From: Bacillota bacterium
GTDB lineage: Bacteria > Bacillota > UBA4882 > UBA8346
Direction of reading: 5' to 3'
Assembly: GCA_023410535.1 (NCBI GenBank)
Contig: JAEYPR010000019.1
Location: forward strand, 1 to 64,000
DNA: 64,000 nt
Below, piece after piece: positions 16,701-26,900 of the stretch. A model generated the notes under the pieces. That model worked only from the letters and a program-made list of their open reading frames with translations, did not search any database and had not been told where the DNA came from. Both the position numbers and the translations under genes were made by a program. How positions within the stretch are numbered: position 1 is the stretch's first letter; each line of letters begins with the position of its first letter.

Positions 16701-18198
16701 AACGCTGTTGGATTGTCCGGTCATCATAAAACGTAATCTCCGTATGGTTGAACTGCTGCAACTGATCCATTTCCGATGCCGGCATTATCCGGAGTTCGGC
16801 GATGGAACACAGCGGATTTTCAGTAACAGCTTCGAGTAATGTCTGCCAATGACCGACCATCCGCCGCATTGTCTCGGGTTGAAACAACTTGGTGCAATAT
16901 TCAAGGATAAAACGAACAGTGTCGCCGGTTTCAATCGCATTCCATAACAGATCAAACTTGGCGGTTTTATGATCAACCGGATATGGCGTGAACTCTAAAT
17001 ATTCCATTGCTCGGCTGCTCAAGTCCATATTCTGTAACACGAACATCACATCAAACAAGGGGTTCCGGCTTTGATCCCGTTGCAATCCCAACTTTTCAAT
17101 CAAAGTTTCAAATTGATAATCATGATTTTCAAACGCCTGCAGCGTATGGGCTTTCACTTCGGCTAAAAAGCTGACAAACGTTTTCTCCGGCGCGGGCAAG
17201 TTGCGCATTGCCAAGGTATTGACAAACATTCCGATCAGTTTGGTCAAATCAACGTGATTCCGTCCGGCAATCGGGGATCCGATAATGATATCCGCTTGTC
17301 CCGAATACTTCGCCAATAAAACATATAGCGCCGCCAGCAATAGCATGTAAAGGGTGGTTCCGGTGGCAACGGCAAGTTGATTGAGCTTTTGGGCGAGCTC
17401 CGCTTCCAATTCAAACTCGATATGTTCGCCGGCAAAACTTTGAACGCTTGGCCTCGGAAAATCAATCGGCAAATTTAGCACCGGAATTTCCCCCGCAAAT
17501 TGGTTGAGCCAATACTCCCCTTGACTGGCGATGACAGAAAGCTGTAATAGTTCGTTCTGCCAAACCGCGTAGTCCGTGTATTGTAAGGTTAAATCAGGTA
17601 AAACCCGCCCTTCATAAAGGTCAATGAATTCGCGCAGTAAAATTCCCATCGAAGTGCCGTCGGAAATAATGTGATGCATATCAAAAAGCAAAATATGTCG
17701 GTTCACCGATAATCGAATCAGTCCCACCCGCAATAACGGCGCTTTTTCCAGCTCGAACGGTCGAATAAAGTTGGCGGTCACTTGACCGATTTGCTCTTCA
17801 GAAGCTTTAAAATGTTCAATTGCAAAATCCACTTCGGATAGGATTTTTTGCACCGGTTCCCCGTTGACCATGGTAAAAACCGTCCGAAAAGCGGCATGGC
17901 GCTTGATTAATGCTCGAAGGACCGCTTCCAACCGTTGGATTACCAACTCTCCTTGGATTAACGTGGCGCCCGGAATATTATAAGTGGTCGGTGCGTTCTC
18001 CAATTGATTGAGAATATATAGTCGTCGTTGAGCGGCCGACAAGGGATAATACGGCTGTGAAGGCGCCGGTTCAATCGGAGCAAACTTGCGTTGGCCCAGT
18101 TTGGATAGGGTTGAATTGTTTTGCGCTTTCAAAAGCTTTTCCAATAATTTTTTTTGTTCCGCTGAAAGATTCTGAATCTCCTGATCGAGATTGAACAT
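10723..18198 (-). CDS. NRPS C-A(Pro)-T-C-A-T with C-terminal BtrH-like domain
   Basis: 2491 residues. Order by motif: C (~50-480, HHIISDG), A (~490-990), T (GGHSL), C (~1080-1510, HHIISDG), A (~1540-2040), T (GGNSL), then a ~330-residue BtrH-like domain from about 2160. The first A domain reads DVQFVAHVVK at the ten specificity positions, two changes from the published proline code DVQLIAHVVK. The second reads DAMHVGGVTK, which I do not recognise. In place of a thioesterase the C-terminus has YKSCFYNAL with a candidate nucleophile Cys and HWPHSLLIYGFD with a candidate His, the plan of BtrH. It is probably the last assembly-line protein, since only a free carrier and a BtrH-like protein follow. 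ATG at 18198 follows AGAGG. Acting in the cytoplasm, it would add two residues and then pass the chain to an amine or carrier rather than cyclise or hydrolyse it. Confidence 0.9.
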   Translation of the reverse strand: MFNLDQEIQNLSAEQKKLLEKLLKAQNNSTLSKLGQRKFAPIEPAPSQPYYPLSAAQRRLYILNQLENAPTTYNIPGATLIQGELVIQRLEAVLRALIKRHAAFRTVFTMVNGEPVQKILSEVDFAIEHFKASEEQIGQVTANFIRPFELEKAPLLRVGLIRLSVNRHILLFDMHHIISDGTSMGILLREFIDLYEGRVLPDLTLQYTDYAVWQNELLQLSVIASQGEYWLNQFAGEIPVLNLPIDFPRPSVQSFAGEHIEFELEAELAQKLNQLAVATGTTLYMLLLAALYVLLAKYSGQADIIIGSPIAGRNHVDLTKLIGMFVNTLAMRNLPAPEKTFVSFLAEVKAHTLQAFENHDYQFETLIEKLGLQRDQSRNPLFDVMFVLQNMDLSSRAMEYLEFTPYPVDHKTAKFDLLWNAIETGDTVRFILEYCTKLFQPETMRRMVGHWQTLLEAVTENPLCSIAELRIMPASEMDQLQQFNHTEITFYDDRTIQQRFERQAAQTPERTAVHFGNRRLTYQALNTQANQLARRLREAGVEAEQLVGIMVERSLEMVIGILAVLKAGGAFVPIDPDYPRERSNYILNDSGVKILLTQTPWIDRTDFAGMMVDLNDPHYYRGDGSNLGSQNHPGNLLYLIYTSGTTGRPKGAMLEQGNLLNLIDFEYHQTNLRFNKVLQFAAVSFDVCYQEIFSTLLAGGELYLINQELRNEVGQLFEFIQSRQIETIFLPTSYLKFLMKETQYLERMPSCIRHIVTAGEQLIITEGFRKYLKTSQVHLHNHYGPSETHVVTTLTIAPETEPVVDIPTIGKPIANVQIHILDKQGRQQPVGIPGEIYIAGRNTGRGYLNQPELTAAKFQADPFKPGLRMYRSGDLGRWLSDGNIEFLGRLDHQVKIRGFRIELGEIEAELLKHEAVKEAVVLAKQDNGGTQYLCGYVAGESDLSIQGLRQFLAKSLPDYMIPSYLVLLEKLPLNSHGKVDRNALPEPDGALRLDTVYEAPSNAVEEALVAIWSEILGVAAIGVNDNFFELGGHSLKAISLVAKIHKVFERELRLRDIFNHPTVKSLATQIGNEEYRGYLAIETIPDRASYPLAAAQLRLYLLNQLEQEKTSYNMPGAMLIEGGLDIERLETIFRSLIRRHEAFRTAFIMKTGEVVQTVLPEAELRLEYYQAIETEVDGLIHRFIRPFNLSQAPLLRVGLIQIHPKRQILLFDMHHIISDGTSLGILMQEFRQLYEGESLPELRVQYRDYAVWQNQQLASGIIKKQEQYWLQQFAGELPVLDLPIDYPRPTFMSYEGDSYCFELTAELTNDLKQIVLAAGTTLFNLLLASFNLLLARCTGQTDIIIGAPVVGRQHPDLERVIGIFLNTVALRNRPDPNLPFDQFLQAVTTNTIEAFENQDYQFEMLLDQLKIARDLGRTPLFDVMFNLLNMNDPGQEEQFAASIHCKPYHFNNMTAKFDLNFYIKEADGKLVIDNHYRSRLFKRSTIQYLMNEWERLLRQITFNPTRRLREYRFFDRKQLIAPANPVKPGQPFEEFPRLALQFSVVDRFEAQVASHPTHWAVKTDQCSLTYEELNRQANQVGQAVFKVVSQRIALLFDHDAAMISGMLGVLKAGKTYVPLDPTYPPERLVFMLEDAAVGAIVTNRRNLAMAEAFCNRMDRKLQVIDIDRLPITDRPNLKIAIPPEQLAYVLYTSGSTGNPKGVVQNHRNILHFIREYTNNLHLAATDRLTLFSSYSFDAAVMDIYGALLNGATLYPYRIKSDQGISSLAVWLKKEAITVFHSIPTVYRSFVATLTPAEEFPALRLIVMGGEAVVKNDVDLYKWHFGQDCIFVNGLGPTESTVTLQYFIDKKSELTATAVPVGYPVAETEVYLLNDQNEEAPVFRSGEIVYKSDYLALEYLNQPLKTQAVFGPDPLTGLGRVYRSGDQGRLLPDGSIQFMGRNDFQVKIRGYRIELSEVEAAFNQIPGVQTSVAVSWLKEDGVNELVAYYLSESGEALPREGLNEYLRRKLPGFMIPSFIIHLNELPVTPNGKIDRKALPQPEFQRAQLGLAAAPSTDLEARLVKIWADILGIPAANIGTQDDFFSLGGNSLSIIRVETELEKLQISIKYSDIYLYSTIKQLAAFIGKAANLPLPGLATVRPPLTSETAVDPMAERSATDQGLLTIPNIKPFNDFRYKSCFYNALFPVLNHFGQAVATVLINDMFVYNTDQAEASLSFGVEYVPSLTVEELLTENGLKLTVLQRSPAIIDDVVAALRQNQPVILWIDCYYESLREELYQKQHWPHSLLIYGFDVAAQTFQVLEHRHRDSLSYEPRVIGFGDVVNSYHGFLEHFHPATGGFTFYSFSADASHHSFDSIALRRQFAANLKQSAPKIAAGIECVRELQSELQILDPGNSSITAAMEQFLVVLNQVINTKQIEKYRLQALELTDLPSLDCLDALIDEWTQVRVKVARMVYAAHFIQNDLGWIRCRLDEIYRLEQQCFQELLNILVER

Positions 18199-18249
18199 GT
18201 TTTCACCTCTAAATGTTATGGCAATTCCCGCTCATTGACTTGGAAAAAC

Positions 18250-20892
18250 TTATTTTTGCTCGTCTTCAGTTTCCAATAACCGAAGCACCATTTCTTCATC
18301 CATTCCTTTGATATCCTGAATGATGCGTTGCATCTCCGATAGTTCATTGCGTTTTGCGCGAATCCGCTGCGCTAATTTTGCTAATGTCTGCTCCTGAAAT
18401 ATTTCATTGATACTGATTTCAACGTTAAAAGTCTGCTGAATCCGCGTCGTTAATGTAATTGTTTTCAACGAATGACCACCCAGCTCAAAGAAATTATCAT
18501 CGATCCCGATTGAATCAACATGTAAGATTTCTTGCCACAACGCTGCTAACGTTTGCTCCACCGTATCGCGCGGGGCCATGGTCGAAATGGCAGAACGGTG
18601 TTTCCACTGTATTTGCAACGCCTGACGATCCACCTTGCCGTTGCTGCTTAACGGCAGAAGGTCAACTTGTTCCAAGCGAACGGGAATCATATATTCCGGC
18701 AGAATTCCGCTGAGATATTGTCGCAACATTGCTTCGGGAATTGTTTGCGTTGCAACATAAAAAGCGCTTAATATCGTTTCATCGTCTGCAACCGGGACTG
18801 GAACAACCACAGCTTCAGTAAGCAATGGGTGTCGCAGCAAAACCGTTTCAATCTCTCCGAGTTCAATACGGAAACCTCTTACTTTCACTTGGTGATCGAT
18901 GCGGCCCAAAAACTCAAGATCGCCATTGTCCAACCAACGGGCCAAATCACCGGTCCGGTATAAGCGTTGGCCGGGTTGAAACGGATTGTCGATAAATTTT
19001 TCCGTCGTTGACTGCGGCCGGTGATGGTAACCCCGCGCCAAACGTTCCCCGGCTAAACAAAGTTCGCCCGGCACGCCGATCGGTTGGATCTCAAATTGGG
19101 GATTGACAACATACGCCGAAGTATTGGCAATCGGTTTGCCAACGGTGATGATCGCTTCATCCTGCAGATTGCGGCGCACCGTAGCCGCTACCGCGCATTC
19201 AGTGGGACCGTACTCATTCACCAACTCACAACGCGGGTTGATCGCTTGACTCTTATTGATCACGCGCGGCGTCACCCGATCTCCTGCCAAAGTTACGACT
19301 CGTAGACTTGCGGCGGCAGCGGGAGACAAGTATTCCAAAATACTTTGATACAATGCCGGTACGGCAATAAAATGAGTAATTTGTTCTTGAAGGACGACTC
19401 CAGCGATCGCCGCTGGATCCTTCATTTCCGCCGGCTCAAGCATCATCACCGAAGCCCCGGCAAGGACCGGTGTGAAAAAGCTGGTGATAAAACCGTCAAA
19501 TGTATAGGAGAATAGTTGTAAAACCCGGTCGTTTCCGGTGAAACCATATTCATCCCGTCGCCATTGGAGGGTCCGGGAGATGCTGGCGTGTTCGACGACG
19601 ACTCCTTTCGGCAGCCCAGTAGAGCCGGAAGTATAAATCAAATAGGCATTTGAATCCGGTTTGACCGCAAAGCCCGGACGGTCTGTCGGAAACTCAGCCA
19701 ATACGGAACAGGCATTGCAGTTAAGTTCAAAATTAAGGATTTGGACTGAGGCAGCGCCATGAACCCGTTGTAGGCGTTGTTCAAATTGGGAATTTACTAT
19801 TATTATGGCTGGTTCCGCATCCTCAAGAACCGTTTTTAACCGTTCTTCCGGTAAGCCGTTGTCAAGGGGTAAATATGCTCCGCCCGCTTTAAGGATCCCG
19901 AGGATCGCAATGACTTGTTCGACCGGATGATCACTACATACTCCGATGAAACCGAGCGGCTCACCGTTCCCGACTGTTTTAAGATAGCGAGCCACCTGGT
20001 TCGCCCGTTCATCCAGAGTTCGATAGGATAACACCGTATCTTTGAAACGGATTGCCGTTGCCTCGGGTGTCTTGTCAGCCTGACGTTCGAATAGACCATG
20101 AAGCGTTGCCGGAGGATAATTTAGTGACGAATGGCAAAAGTCACCGATTGTCGCCTGTTCATTCGGGGGAATCACACGAATCTCATCAAGCGTTACAGTA
20201 AAGTCAATACTAATCTGTTGCAGCACTTCAACGTAAGCCGCCATAAACCGTTGGATAAAACTCTGATCAAGTCGGTTACGGTTAAAATAAACCAAGACTC
20301 CAAGCCGGTCTTCAAACCTGCGAATCATCAAGGTGAGATCGGTTTGCAACGTCTCGGTCAAGATTTGAGTGCTTGCTTCGGAATGGAGTGGTTCTAAACC
20401 AAACACTACTTGCGTTAACCGGTCTTCGCTTTTAAACAAGTCCAACAGGGTAGCACCAGAGAGATGTTGATTACGATATCCTTCAATCACCGTCTGTTTC
20501 AACTGATTCAACAGCTCGCGGAAGTTTGTCGCTTCCCTCAAGCAGCCTCGTAACAGAATAAACTGATCGTGACCGATTTCATTTGAAACATCAGCAACGG
20601 TCGGTGCAACCACTACGAGATCTGCTTGTCCGGTATAACGCCTCAACAAAATCAGGAATGCGCCGAACATCACAATATATAGCGCCAAGTCTTGACCTTT
20701 CCCAATTTGCAACAAGCGCTTGGCGACTGTTGCCGGGATTGCTGATTCATAACACGCCGGAGTAGCGGGTTGGAATTGCTCAACCGTAACATAAGGCAGT
20801 CTGACTCCTTGAATCTCTCCGGAAAGTTTGGTCAACCAATATTCTTTGGCTGTTTTAAATTCAGCCAACCCTAACAGCGCTTGGTCAATCAT
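18250..20892 (-). CDS. NRPS half-C-A(Tyr)-T
   Basis: 880 residues. Residues ~10-250 form only the C-terminal lobe of a condensation domain; no HHxxxDG motif is present. The adenylation domain (~265-770) has YIYTSGSTGLPKG-type core motifs and the specificity code DGTITAEVAK, which equals a published tyrosine code. A T domain with GGHSLKT and a short helical tail rich in Glu/Met follow. The start is ATG at 20892, behind AGGAGAGG. The upstream protein ends in a complete condensation domain, which could join the polyketide-extended chain to this Tyr. The N-terminal half domain is then left without a catalytic job and may dock to the upstream C domain. There is no epimerase, so L-Tyr is expected. 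Confidence 0.88.
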   Translation of the reverse strand: MIDQALLGLAEFKTAKEYWLTKLSGEIQGVRLPYVTVEQFQPATPACYESAIPATVAKRLLQIGKGQDLALYIVMFGAFLILLRRYTGQADLVVVAPTVADVSNEIGHDQFILLRGCLREATNFRELLNQLKQTVIEGYRNQHLSGATLLDLFKSEDRLTQVVFGLEPLHSEASTQILTETLQTDLTLMIRRFEDRLGVLVYFNRNRLDQSFIQRFMAAYVEVLQQISIDFTVTLDEIRVIPPNEQATIGDFCHSSLNYPPATLHGLFERQADKTPEATAIRFKDTVLSYRTLDERANQVARYLKTVGNGEPLGFIGVCSDHPVEQVIAILGILKAGGAYLPLDNGLPEERLKTVLEDAEPAIIIVNSQFEQRLQRVHGAASVQILNFELNCNACSVLAEFPTDRPGFAVKPDSNAYLIYTSGSTGLPKGVVVEHASISRTLQWRRDEYGFTGNDRVLQLFSYTFDGFITSFFTPVLAGASVMMLEPAEMKDPAAIAGVVLQEQITHFIAVPALYQSILEYLSPAAAASLRVVTLAGDRVTPRVINKSQAINPRCELVNEYGPTECAVAATVRRNLQDEAIITVGKPIANTSAYVVNPQFEIQPIGVPGELCLAGERLARGYHHRPQSTTEKFIDNPFQPGQRLYRTGDLARWLDNGDLEFLGRIDHQVKVRGFRIELGEIETVLLRHPLLTEAVVVPVPVADDETILSAFYVATQTIPEAMLRQYLSGILPEYMIPVRLEQVDLLPLSSNGKVDRQALQIQWKHRSAISTMAPRDTVEQTLAALWQEILHVDSIGIDDNFFELGGHSLKTITLTTRIQQTFNVEISINEIFQEQTLAKLAQRIRAKRNELSEMQRIIQDIKGMDEEMVLRLLETEDEQK

Positions 20893-20933
20893 TTTCCTCT
20901 CCTCCACTCTGACTTGGAAGATAAATCCTCAGG

Positions 20934-23900
20934 TCAAAAATCAATCTCCAGATCAAACCGTTGCTGGTTTTGCTTAATACCGGCGACGATCCTCGCTTGT
21001 TCAGTGCTGTCCAGTATCGTTACATCTCCTAATTTACAAGCCGGGTCAGCAATTAATTGTTCCACGATCCGCAAATACCATCCGGCTAACCGCCGGATCG
21101 TTTCCGCCGCGAAAAGTTCGGTTGAATACTCGAAATCCAATGAAACCTCTCCCTGCTCCTCAACAGCGTAAAGGGTCAGGTCAAACTTGGCGCTGTTTAA
21201 ATCAACCGGGTAAGACTCGCAATACAAACCTTCAATTTCAAGCCGCGGCGTCTCCATATTGTGCATAACAAAAGCCACATCATAAAGAGGATTTCGCCCG
21301 GCGACCCGGGGAATACGCAATTTCTCCACCAATTTGTCGAAGGGATAATCCTGGTTTTGATAGGACAAGTATAAACGCTCTTTAATTTCAGTCACAAATC
21401 CAAAGACGCTTTTTTCATCGGTGGGACAGCTGCGAATCGCCAAGGAATTGACAAACAAACCGATGATCGGCTCCAAATCGAGATGGGTTCGACCATTGAC
21501 CCCGATTCCCACAACCAGATCGGGTTGATTGCTAGCTTTCGCCAAGACGATGAAGTAAGCGGTCAAAAGTATCGTGAACAAGGTTGTTTCCGCTTTCGCC
21601 GCCAGTGCTTTCAAACCGGCGGTCATGACTTGATCGCAACGACATTTGTAATGCGCTCCCCGGAATCCTTGCCGTGCTGATCGAGGATGGTCGGTTTGTA
21701 GTTGGAGTACGGGGATCTCCCCAGCAAACTGTCCTAACCAATAATCTTCTTGCGGCTTCAACTTGCCTTGGGTAAGTTGGCGATTTTGCCATTCCGTAAA
21801 ATCTTTATAGTGAATTCGGAACGGTGCTGGCGTTTTCCCTTGATAAACCGTCATAAACTCCCGCAAGATGATGCCTAATGAAGTACCGTCGGAGATCAAG
21901 TGATGCATATCGCAGACTACAATATACTTGGTTGCGCTAAGCTTGATCAACTCGACGCGGAGTAAGGGCGGTTTTGACAGATCAAACGGACGGATCAAAC
22001 CGGCAATAATCCGGTCAATGTCCGCCGGATCACCCTCATGATAACCGATTTCCAACTTGGATTCAGGTTGGATATATTGGACCGGATCGCCATCTTCAAA
22101 TCCGAACGAAGTCCGGAAGGATTCATGCCGTTCCACCAACTGATTGAAAGCATGCTGAAACTTTTCCCGCTGCAAGACACCTTCCAGAATAAATGCGCCG
22201 GGCATGTTATAACTGGTACCGGCATTATCAAACTGTTGCAGAATAAAAATCCGTTGCTGCGCCGACGATAACGGATAATACCGTCGTACCGGAGCGGTAG
22301 GTATGAAGTCTACTGCCGTTGCATCCAAAACAGTAATCGATGACGGCAGACACTGGTCATCAATCCGTCGCGCCAGTTTCACGATGGTTGGATAAGCGAA
22401 TAATTCGGCCAATCCCACCCGGCCTGGGAAAATGCGTTCCAATTGAGTTTGAACTTTAGTAAGCAGGATCGAGTCGCCGCCAATCTCAAAAAAACTATTG
22501 TTAATGTTGAGTTCCTGGTAACCAAGGATCATGCCCCAAATTGCCGCTACTTTCCGCTCCGTTTCGGAGTAGTTCTGATCAGCCCGGCCTTTTAAAACGA
22601 TCGCGCGCGTTCCCACGGTGTTAGGCGTCTTGATCGTTTGCGCTCGGATATTTATCACGGAAAACAACCTTGTTCGGAGTTCCGGCGCCATTTGAAACGG
22701 TAATATTTTTAAAATTTCCTCCAACTGATTGCCTTGAAAATTCAGTTCGCCAACGATTACCCGCTCCCAGCCTTGGTTCAATGCCGTTGTAAACGCTGCT
22801 AGCGCTTGACTGTTAGTTATCGCCTTCATGAAACCGTCGGAATTCACCCCGTAATCAACCGCCATCCCGTTCTCTTTCCAAGTCGGCCAGTTGATCGTGA
22901 GCGTTTTACGGCCACGACGATTTCGCCAGCTTGTAAAAGCATCCAAATAGGCGTTGGCCGCTGTGTAATCGCCTTGCCCCGGGAGACCAAGCAAAGTATT
23001 GTTGGAGGAGAATAAAATCATCAAATCGAGCGGATCGTTAACGGTCAGTTGATCCAACAGCCAAGTCCCTGCCACTTTCGGCGCGAGCACCGTTTCAAAA
23101 CGTTGCAGTTCCTTATGAATAATCAAGCCCTCTCCCGCCACCCCGGCACAATGGATGATGCCGCGCAACGGTCCGTAGTCATTACGAACTTGTTCCAGAA
23201 CGGTTGTCAGTTCGGATGGTATTGAAACATTCGCTTGATAAATTCCAACTGTCGCGCCTAATTCCTCAATGGCTTGAACAGTCCGAATCGCTTGAATGAG
23301 TTTGTGGTTCAACCCTTCCCTGATAATATGCTCCCATTCATCCCGTTTTGGAAAAGCCGTGCGATTGATAAAGGCCAAGTTCATTTGGCCATTCGCTGCG
23401 AGGTGTTGCGCGATGGTCAAACCTAAGCCTCCGCTTCCTCCCGTGATCAAGTAACAACCCTCTGCACCAAACGTCATTTCCGCTATGGGAATATCATTTA
23501 CCGGCTGTTCCGTCAACTCCTCGACAAAACGTTGTCCGTTCCGGAACGCAACCCGCTCATCTTCTGAAGCGATCTGTAATTCCACCCAAAGTGCATCCAA
23601 GTTCTCCATTTCGTCCAAATCGAATGTTCGACAATTGAGGTTCGGATACTCTTGATTAATAACCCTTGCCAAACCGAACAAGGTGGCATACTCAGGATGA
23701 ATCTCCGACTCCTGCCCGGTTACTGAATAGACTGACCTGGCGATCAACCGAATGTCAATTGCACCGCTGATATTTGCGGTAAGTAAGGCTTGAGCCAAAT
23801 GCAACAGGCTATTTACTCCAACATGCTGACTCTGTTTCAGTTCATCGAAAGAAACAATCTCAGTTGAGGAGTGATCATGGGCAAAAAGATGGATAATCCG

Positions 23901-26900
23901 CCGGATTTTCCGTCCAGTCACGTCAGCTACTAACTGCTTATAATCTTCGGGTGTCCCCGCCATACGATAATGGTTTTCATCCAACCGGTAATAGTCTGAA
24001 CCCAACTCAACCGTTACTACCTGCCAACCTCCGGCGGTTAAACGGGTATATAATGCTTCACCTAATTCGCTGCCGTCGCGCAATAACAAACATAAACCGG
24101 GAGAATGTGGCGTACTGGAAAGGGTAAATGGTTTCGGAATCCACCGGATCGCGTGGAAAAGTCCTGACGGTTCACGCCCTGTTACCTCTTGCAATTTAAT
24201 TTTACCGGTTCGGATCAGGGTGTACTCCTCAACCTCAATCAAGACTTTCCCTGCTGAATCGGCAATGGTTACCGCAAAGCTGAGCAGATCAGGTTGATCA
24301 GTCAGCGTCGGTCGCAACCGTACGTGACTGTAAAAGCTCCCTGGCAGTTGCCGATAAACCCGGACTCCCCGGTAAGCGAAGGGCAGAAACAATGCATCCG
24401 GGTCCGGTGGAGTAGCCCGTGCCGCTAAATAATTTTTCAATAACGGAATAGTGGTTAAGGCATTATCCAACAATGCCGGGTGCAAGGGATAGTGGGCCAC
24501 CTCATCGCGAAATTCGGCAGGAATCTCAACATAGGATAACAACTCGGCTTGATCCACATACATCTCACGAATGTTATTCCACCGCGGTCCGAAATCAAAC
24601 ATTGTGCTTTCGTTGTAACGCCCAAGATCCGGTATGACGTATCCTTCTTGATAGCGGTCTTTCAATTGCTGCAGATTTAGCTGCGGTGCCAACGTTTGCG
24701 TTAACGGTCTCACTTTACCCGTAGCATGTTTCTGCCATGATTCGGTTGAATCGTCATCCTTTGGCTGCTTACTTACAACCATAAATTGAAAATGACGATC
24801 CGCCTCACCTTGTAAGATCAGTTCCACTATGGCCTGCTGATTCGGTTTGAGTACCAACGGCGTGATGAACTGAACTTCGGTCAGCTCAACGCCCGCCGGA
24901 AAATGTTTTTGGCACGCCTCAAGCAGCATCTCCAAATGAGCTGTCCCGACCAAGACATTTTGGTCGTTGATGACATGTTCATTTAATACCCAATGTTTTG
25001 AAACGCTTAATTGCGTTGTATAAATCTCCAAACCGGGAGCTTCGGCCAACAGCCGTTCAAGCAATGGAAACCCGGTGAGCGCACCAGATAGCTGAACCGG
25101 ACGCACTGACGGCTGTGGCTCCAACCAACAACGCTGACGATCAAAAGGATAACTGGGCAGATTTAATCTACGGAATGATTGGTTGCGGTAAAGCTGTTGC
25201 CAATCGACCGTAGCTCCGTTGACGTACAGCCGGCATACTTCTTCCAATAAAGTGGCGGTATCCCCTGCCGAGTTCAGAAGAGCATCAATTAACGTTTGGA
25301 CTCGTTGGTTGAAAGCTTGCTGTTCATTGGGGAAAAGATCGTCCGGTTCCCGGTCGGCTGAAGATTCTCGGATTAATTGGTGATAACCAAAAAACACTCC
25401 CTCGAATTTTGAAGCTGCTAGTGAAGGATGCCTGAGTTTCATTCGCAAATCGTTTAAATCCCGAACGACCAAAGCCAAACGGTAGCCATAGTGGCCCCGG
25501 CCAGTGTTGACAGTATAACAGAGATCCGCTAAATCGAATTTGGGAATCGGTTCAGAAACTAACTGCCGGTACTGCCGGAGTAATTCCTCTAATGCCGTTT
25601 GGGTTTTAGCTGAAAGACAAAACACCTGCCACGAGGTTGTCTTCCGCTCGGACGCAACTGTCAGCGGCGGGGCTTCTTCAAGCACCAGATGACAATTGGT
25701 TCCCGAGAGGCCAAACGAACTAACGCCGCAACGGCGTGGTCCTCCCGCCGGCTCCCAATCGGCCAACCGGTCAACCACAAAGACCGGCGACTCTTCAAAA
25801 GCGATGCGACGATTGGGGAAGTTAAAATGGAGTGATGGTGGTAATTTCTGATATTTCAATGCTAAAACCGCCTTCAGGAAACCGGCGATTCCGGCTGAAC
25901 TGTCAAGGTGACCGATATTGGTCTTGATCGTCCCAATTCCGCAAAATTGTTTTTTCGAAGTATACCGGCGAAAGGCTTTGGTAATGCCGTCCACTTCAAT
26001 CGGATCGCCAAGCTTGGTCCCGGTACCGTGAGCTTCAATGTAGGTAATCGTCTCCGGTTCGACTCCGGCATCCTGCCAAGCCCGGCTCAATACATCTGCT
26101 TGGGCAGTAGCGCTCGGAGCGGTGATCCCGATCGAACTACCGTCATTATTGGCAGCGCTGCCTTTGATCACCGCGTATATCGGATCCCGATCCCGCTCGG
26201 CCTTCCAGAGCGGTTTAAGCAACACGGCAGCCACTCCCTCCCCCGTCCCGGTCCCATCGGATTTGTCATCAAACGATTTAGCCCGTCCGTCCGAAGCTTC
26301 CACTCCAATCTGAACCGGTCGAATCGGAATCAAATGAACCTGTAACCCGCCGGCCACCGCCAATTCGCATTCGCTGTTTCGAAGTGCTTTACAAGCAAGA
26401 TGAATGGCGAACAACGACGATGAACAAGTTGTATCCACTGTCACACTTGGACCGCACAGGTCCAAAAGATACGATAACCGGCTGGCAACAATCGGCTTGA
26501 TATTGCCGGGAACGGCCATTGCCAAGTCTTCCGGCCGTGTTGCGGCGATCAATCGTCTATATTCCGAATCTGAGCTAAATCCAAGATAAACGCCGGTGCG
26601 GCTACCGATTAGTTTCGTGCCGCCGTACCCCGCGTCTTCGATTGCCGCCCAAGCCGTCTCCAAAAATAAGCGTTGATTGGGATCCATTAAACTCGACTCC
26701 CGGGGTGAAAGTCCAAAAAAACCGTAATCAAACCGGTCGATCGCTTCTAAATAAGCTCCCGGTTCGAATTGGACTGATTCGCCTTCACCATAAAGACCGC
26801 TGATCATCGCCAACACATCTTGACGGCGCGCCGCTGGCAGGTCCCGGATACAATCCACTCCGTTGACAAGGAGTTTCCAAAAGTCCGCTACCGTATCGGC

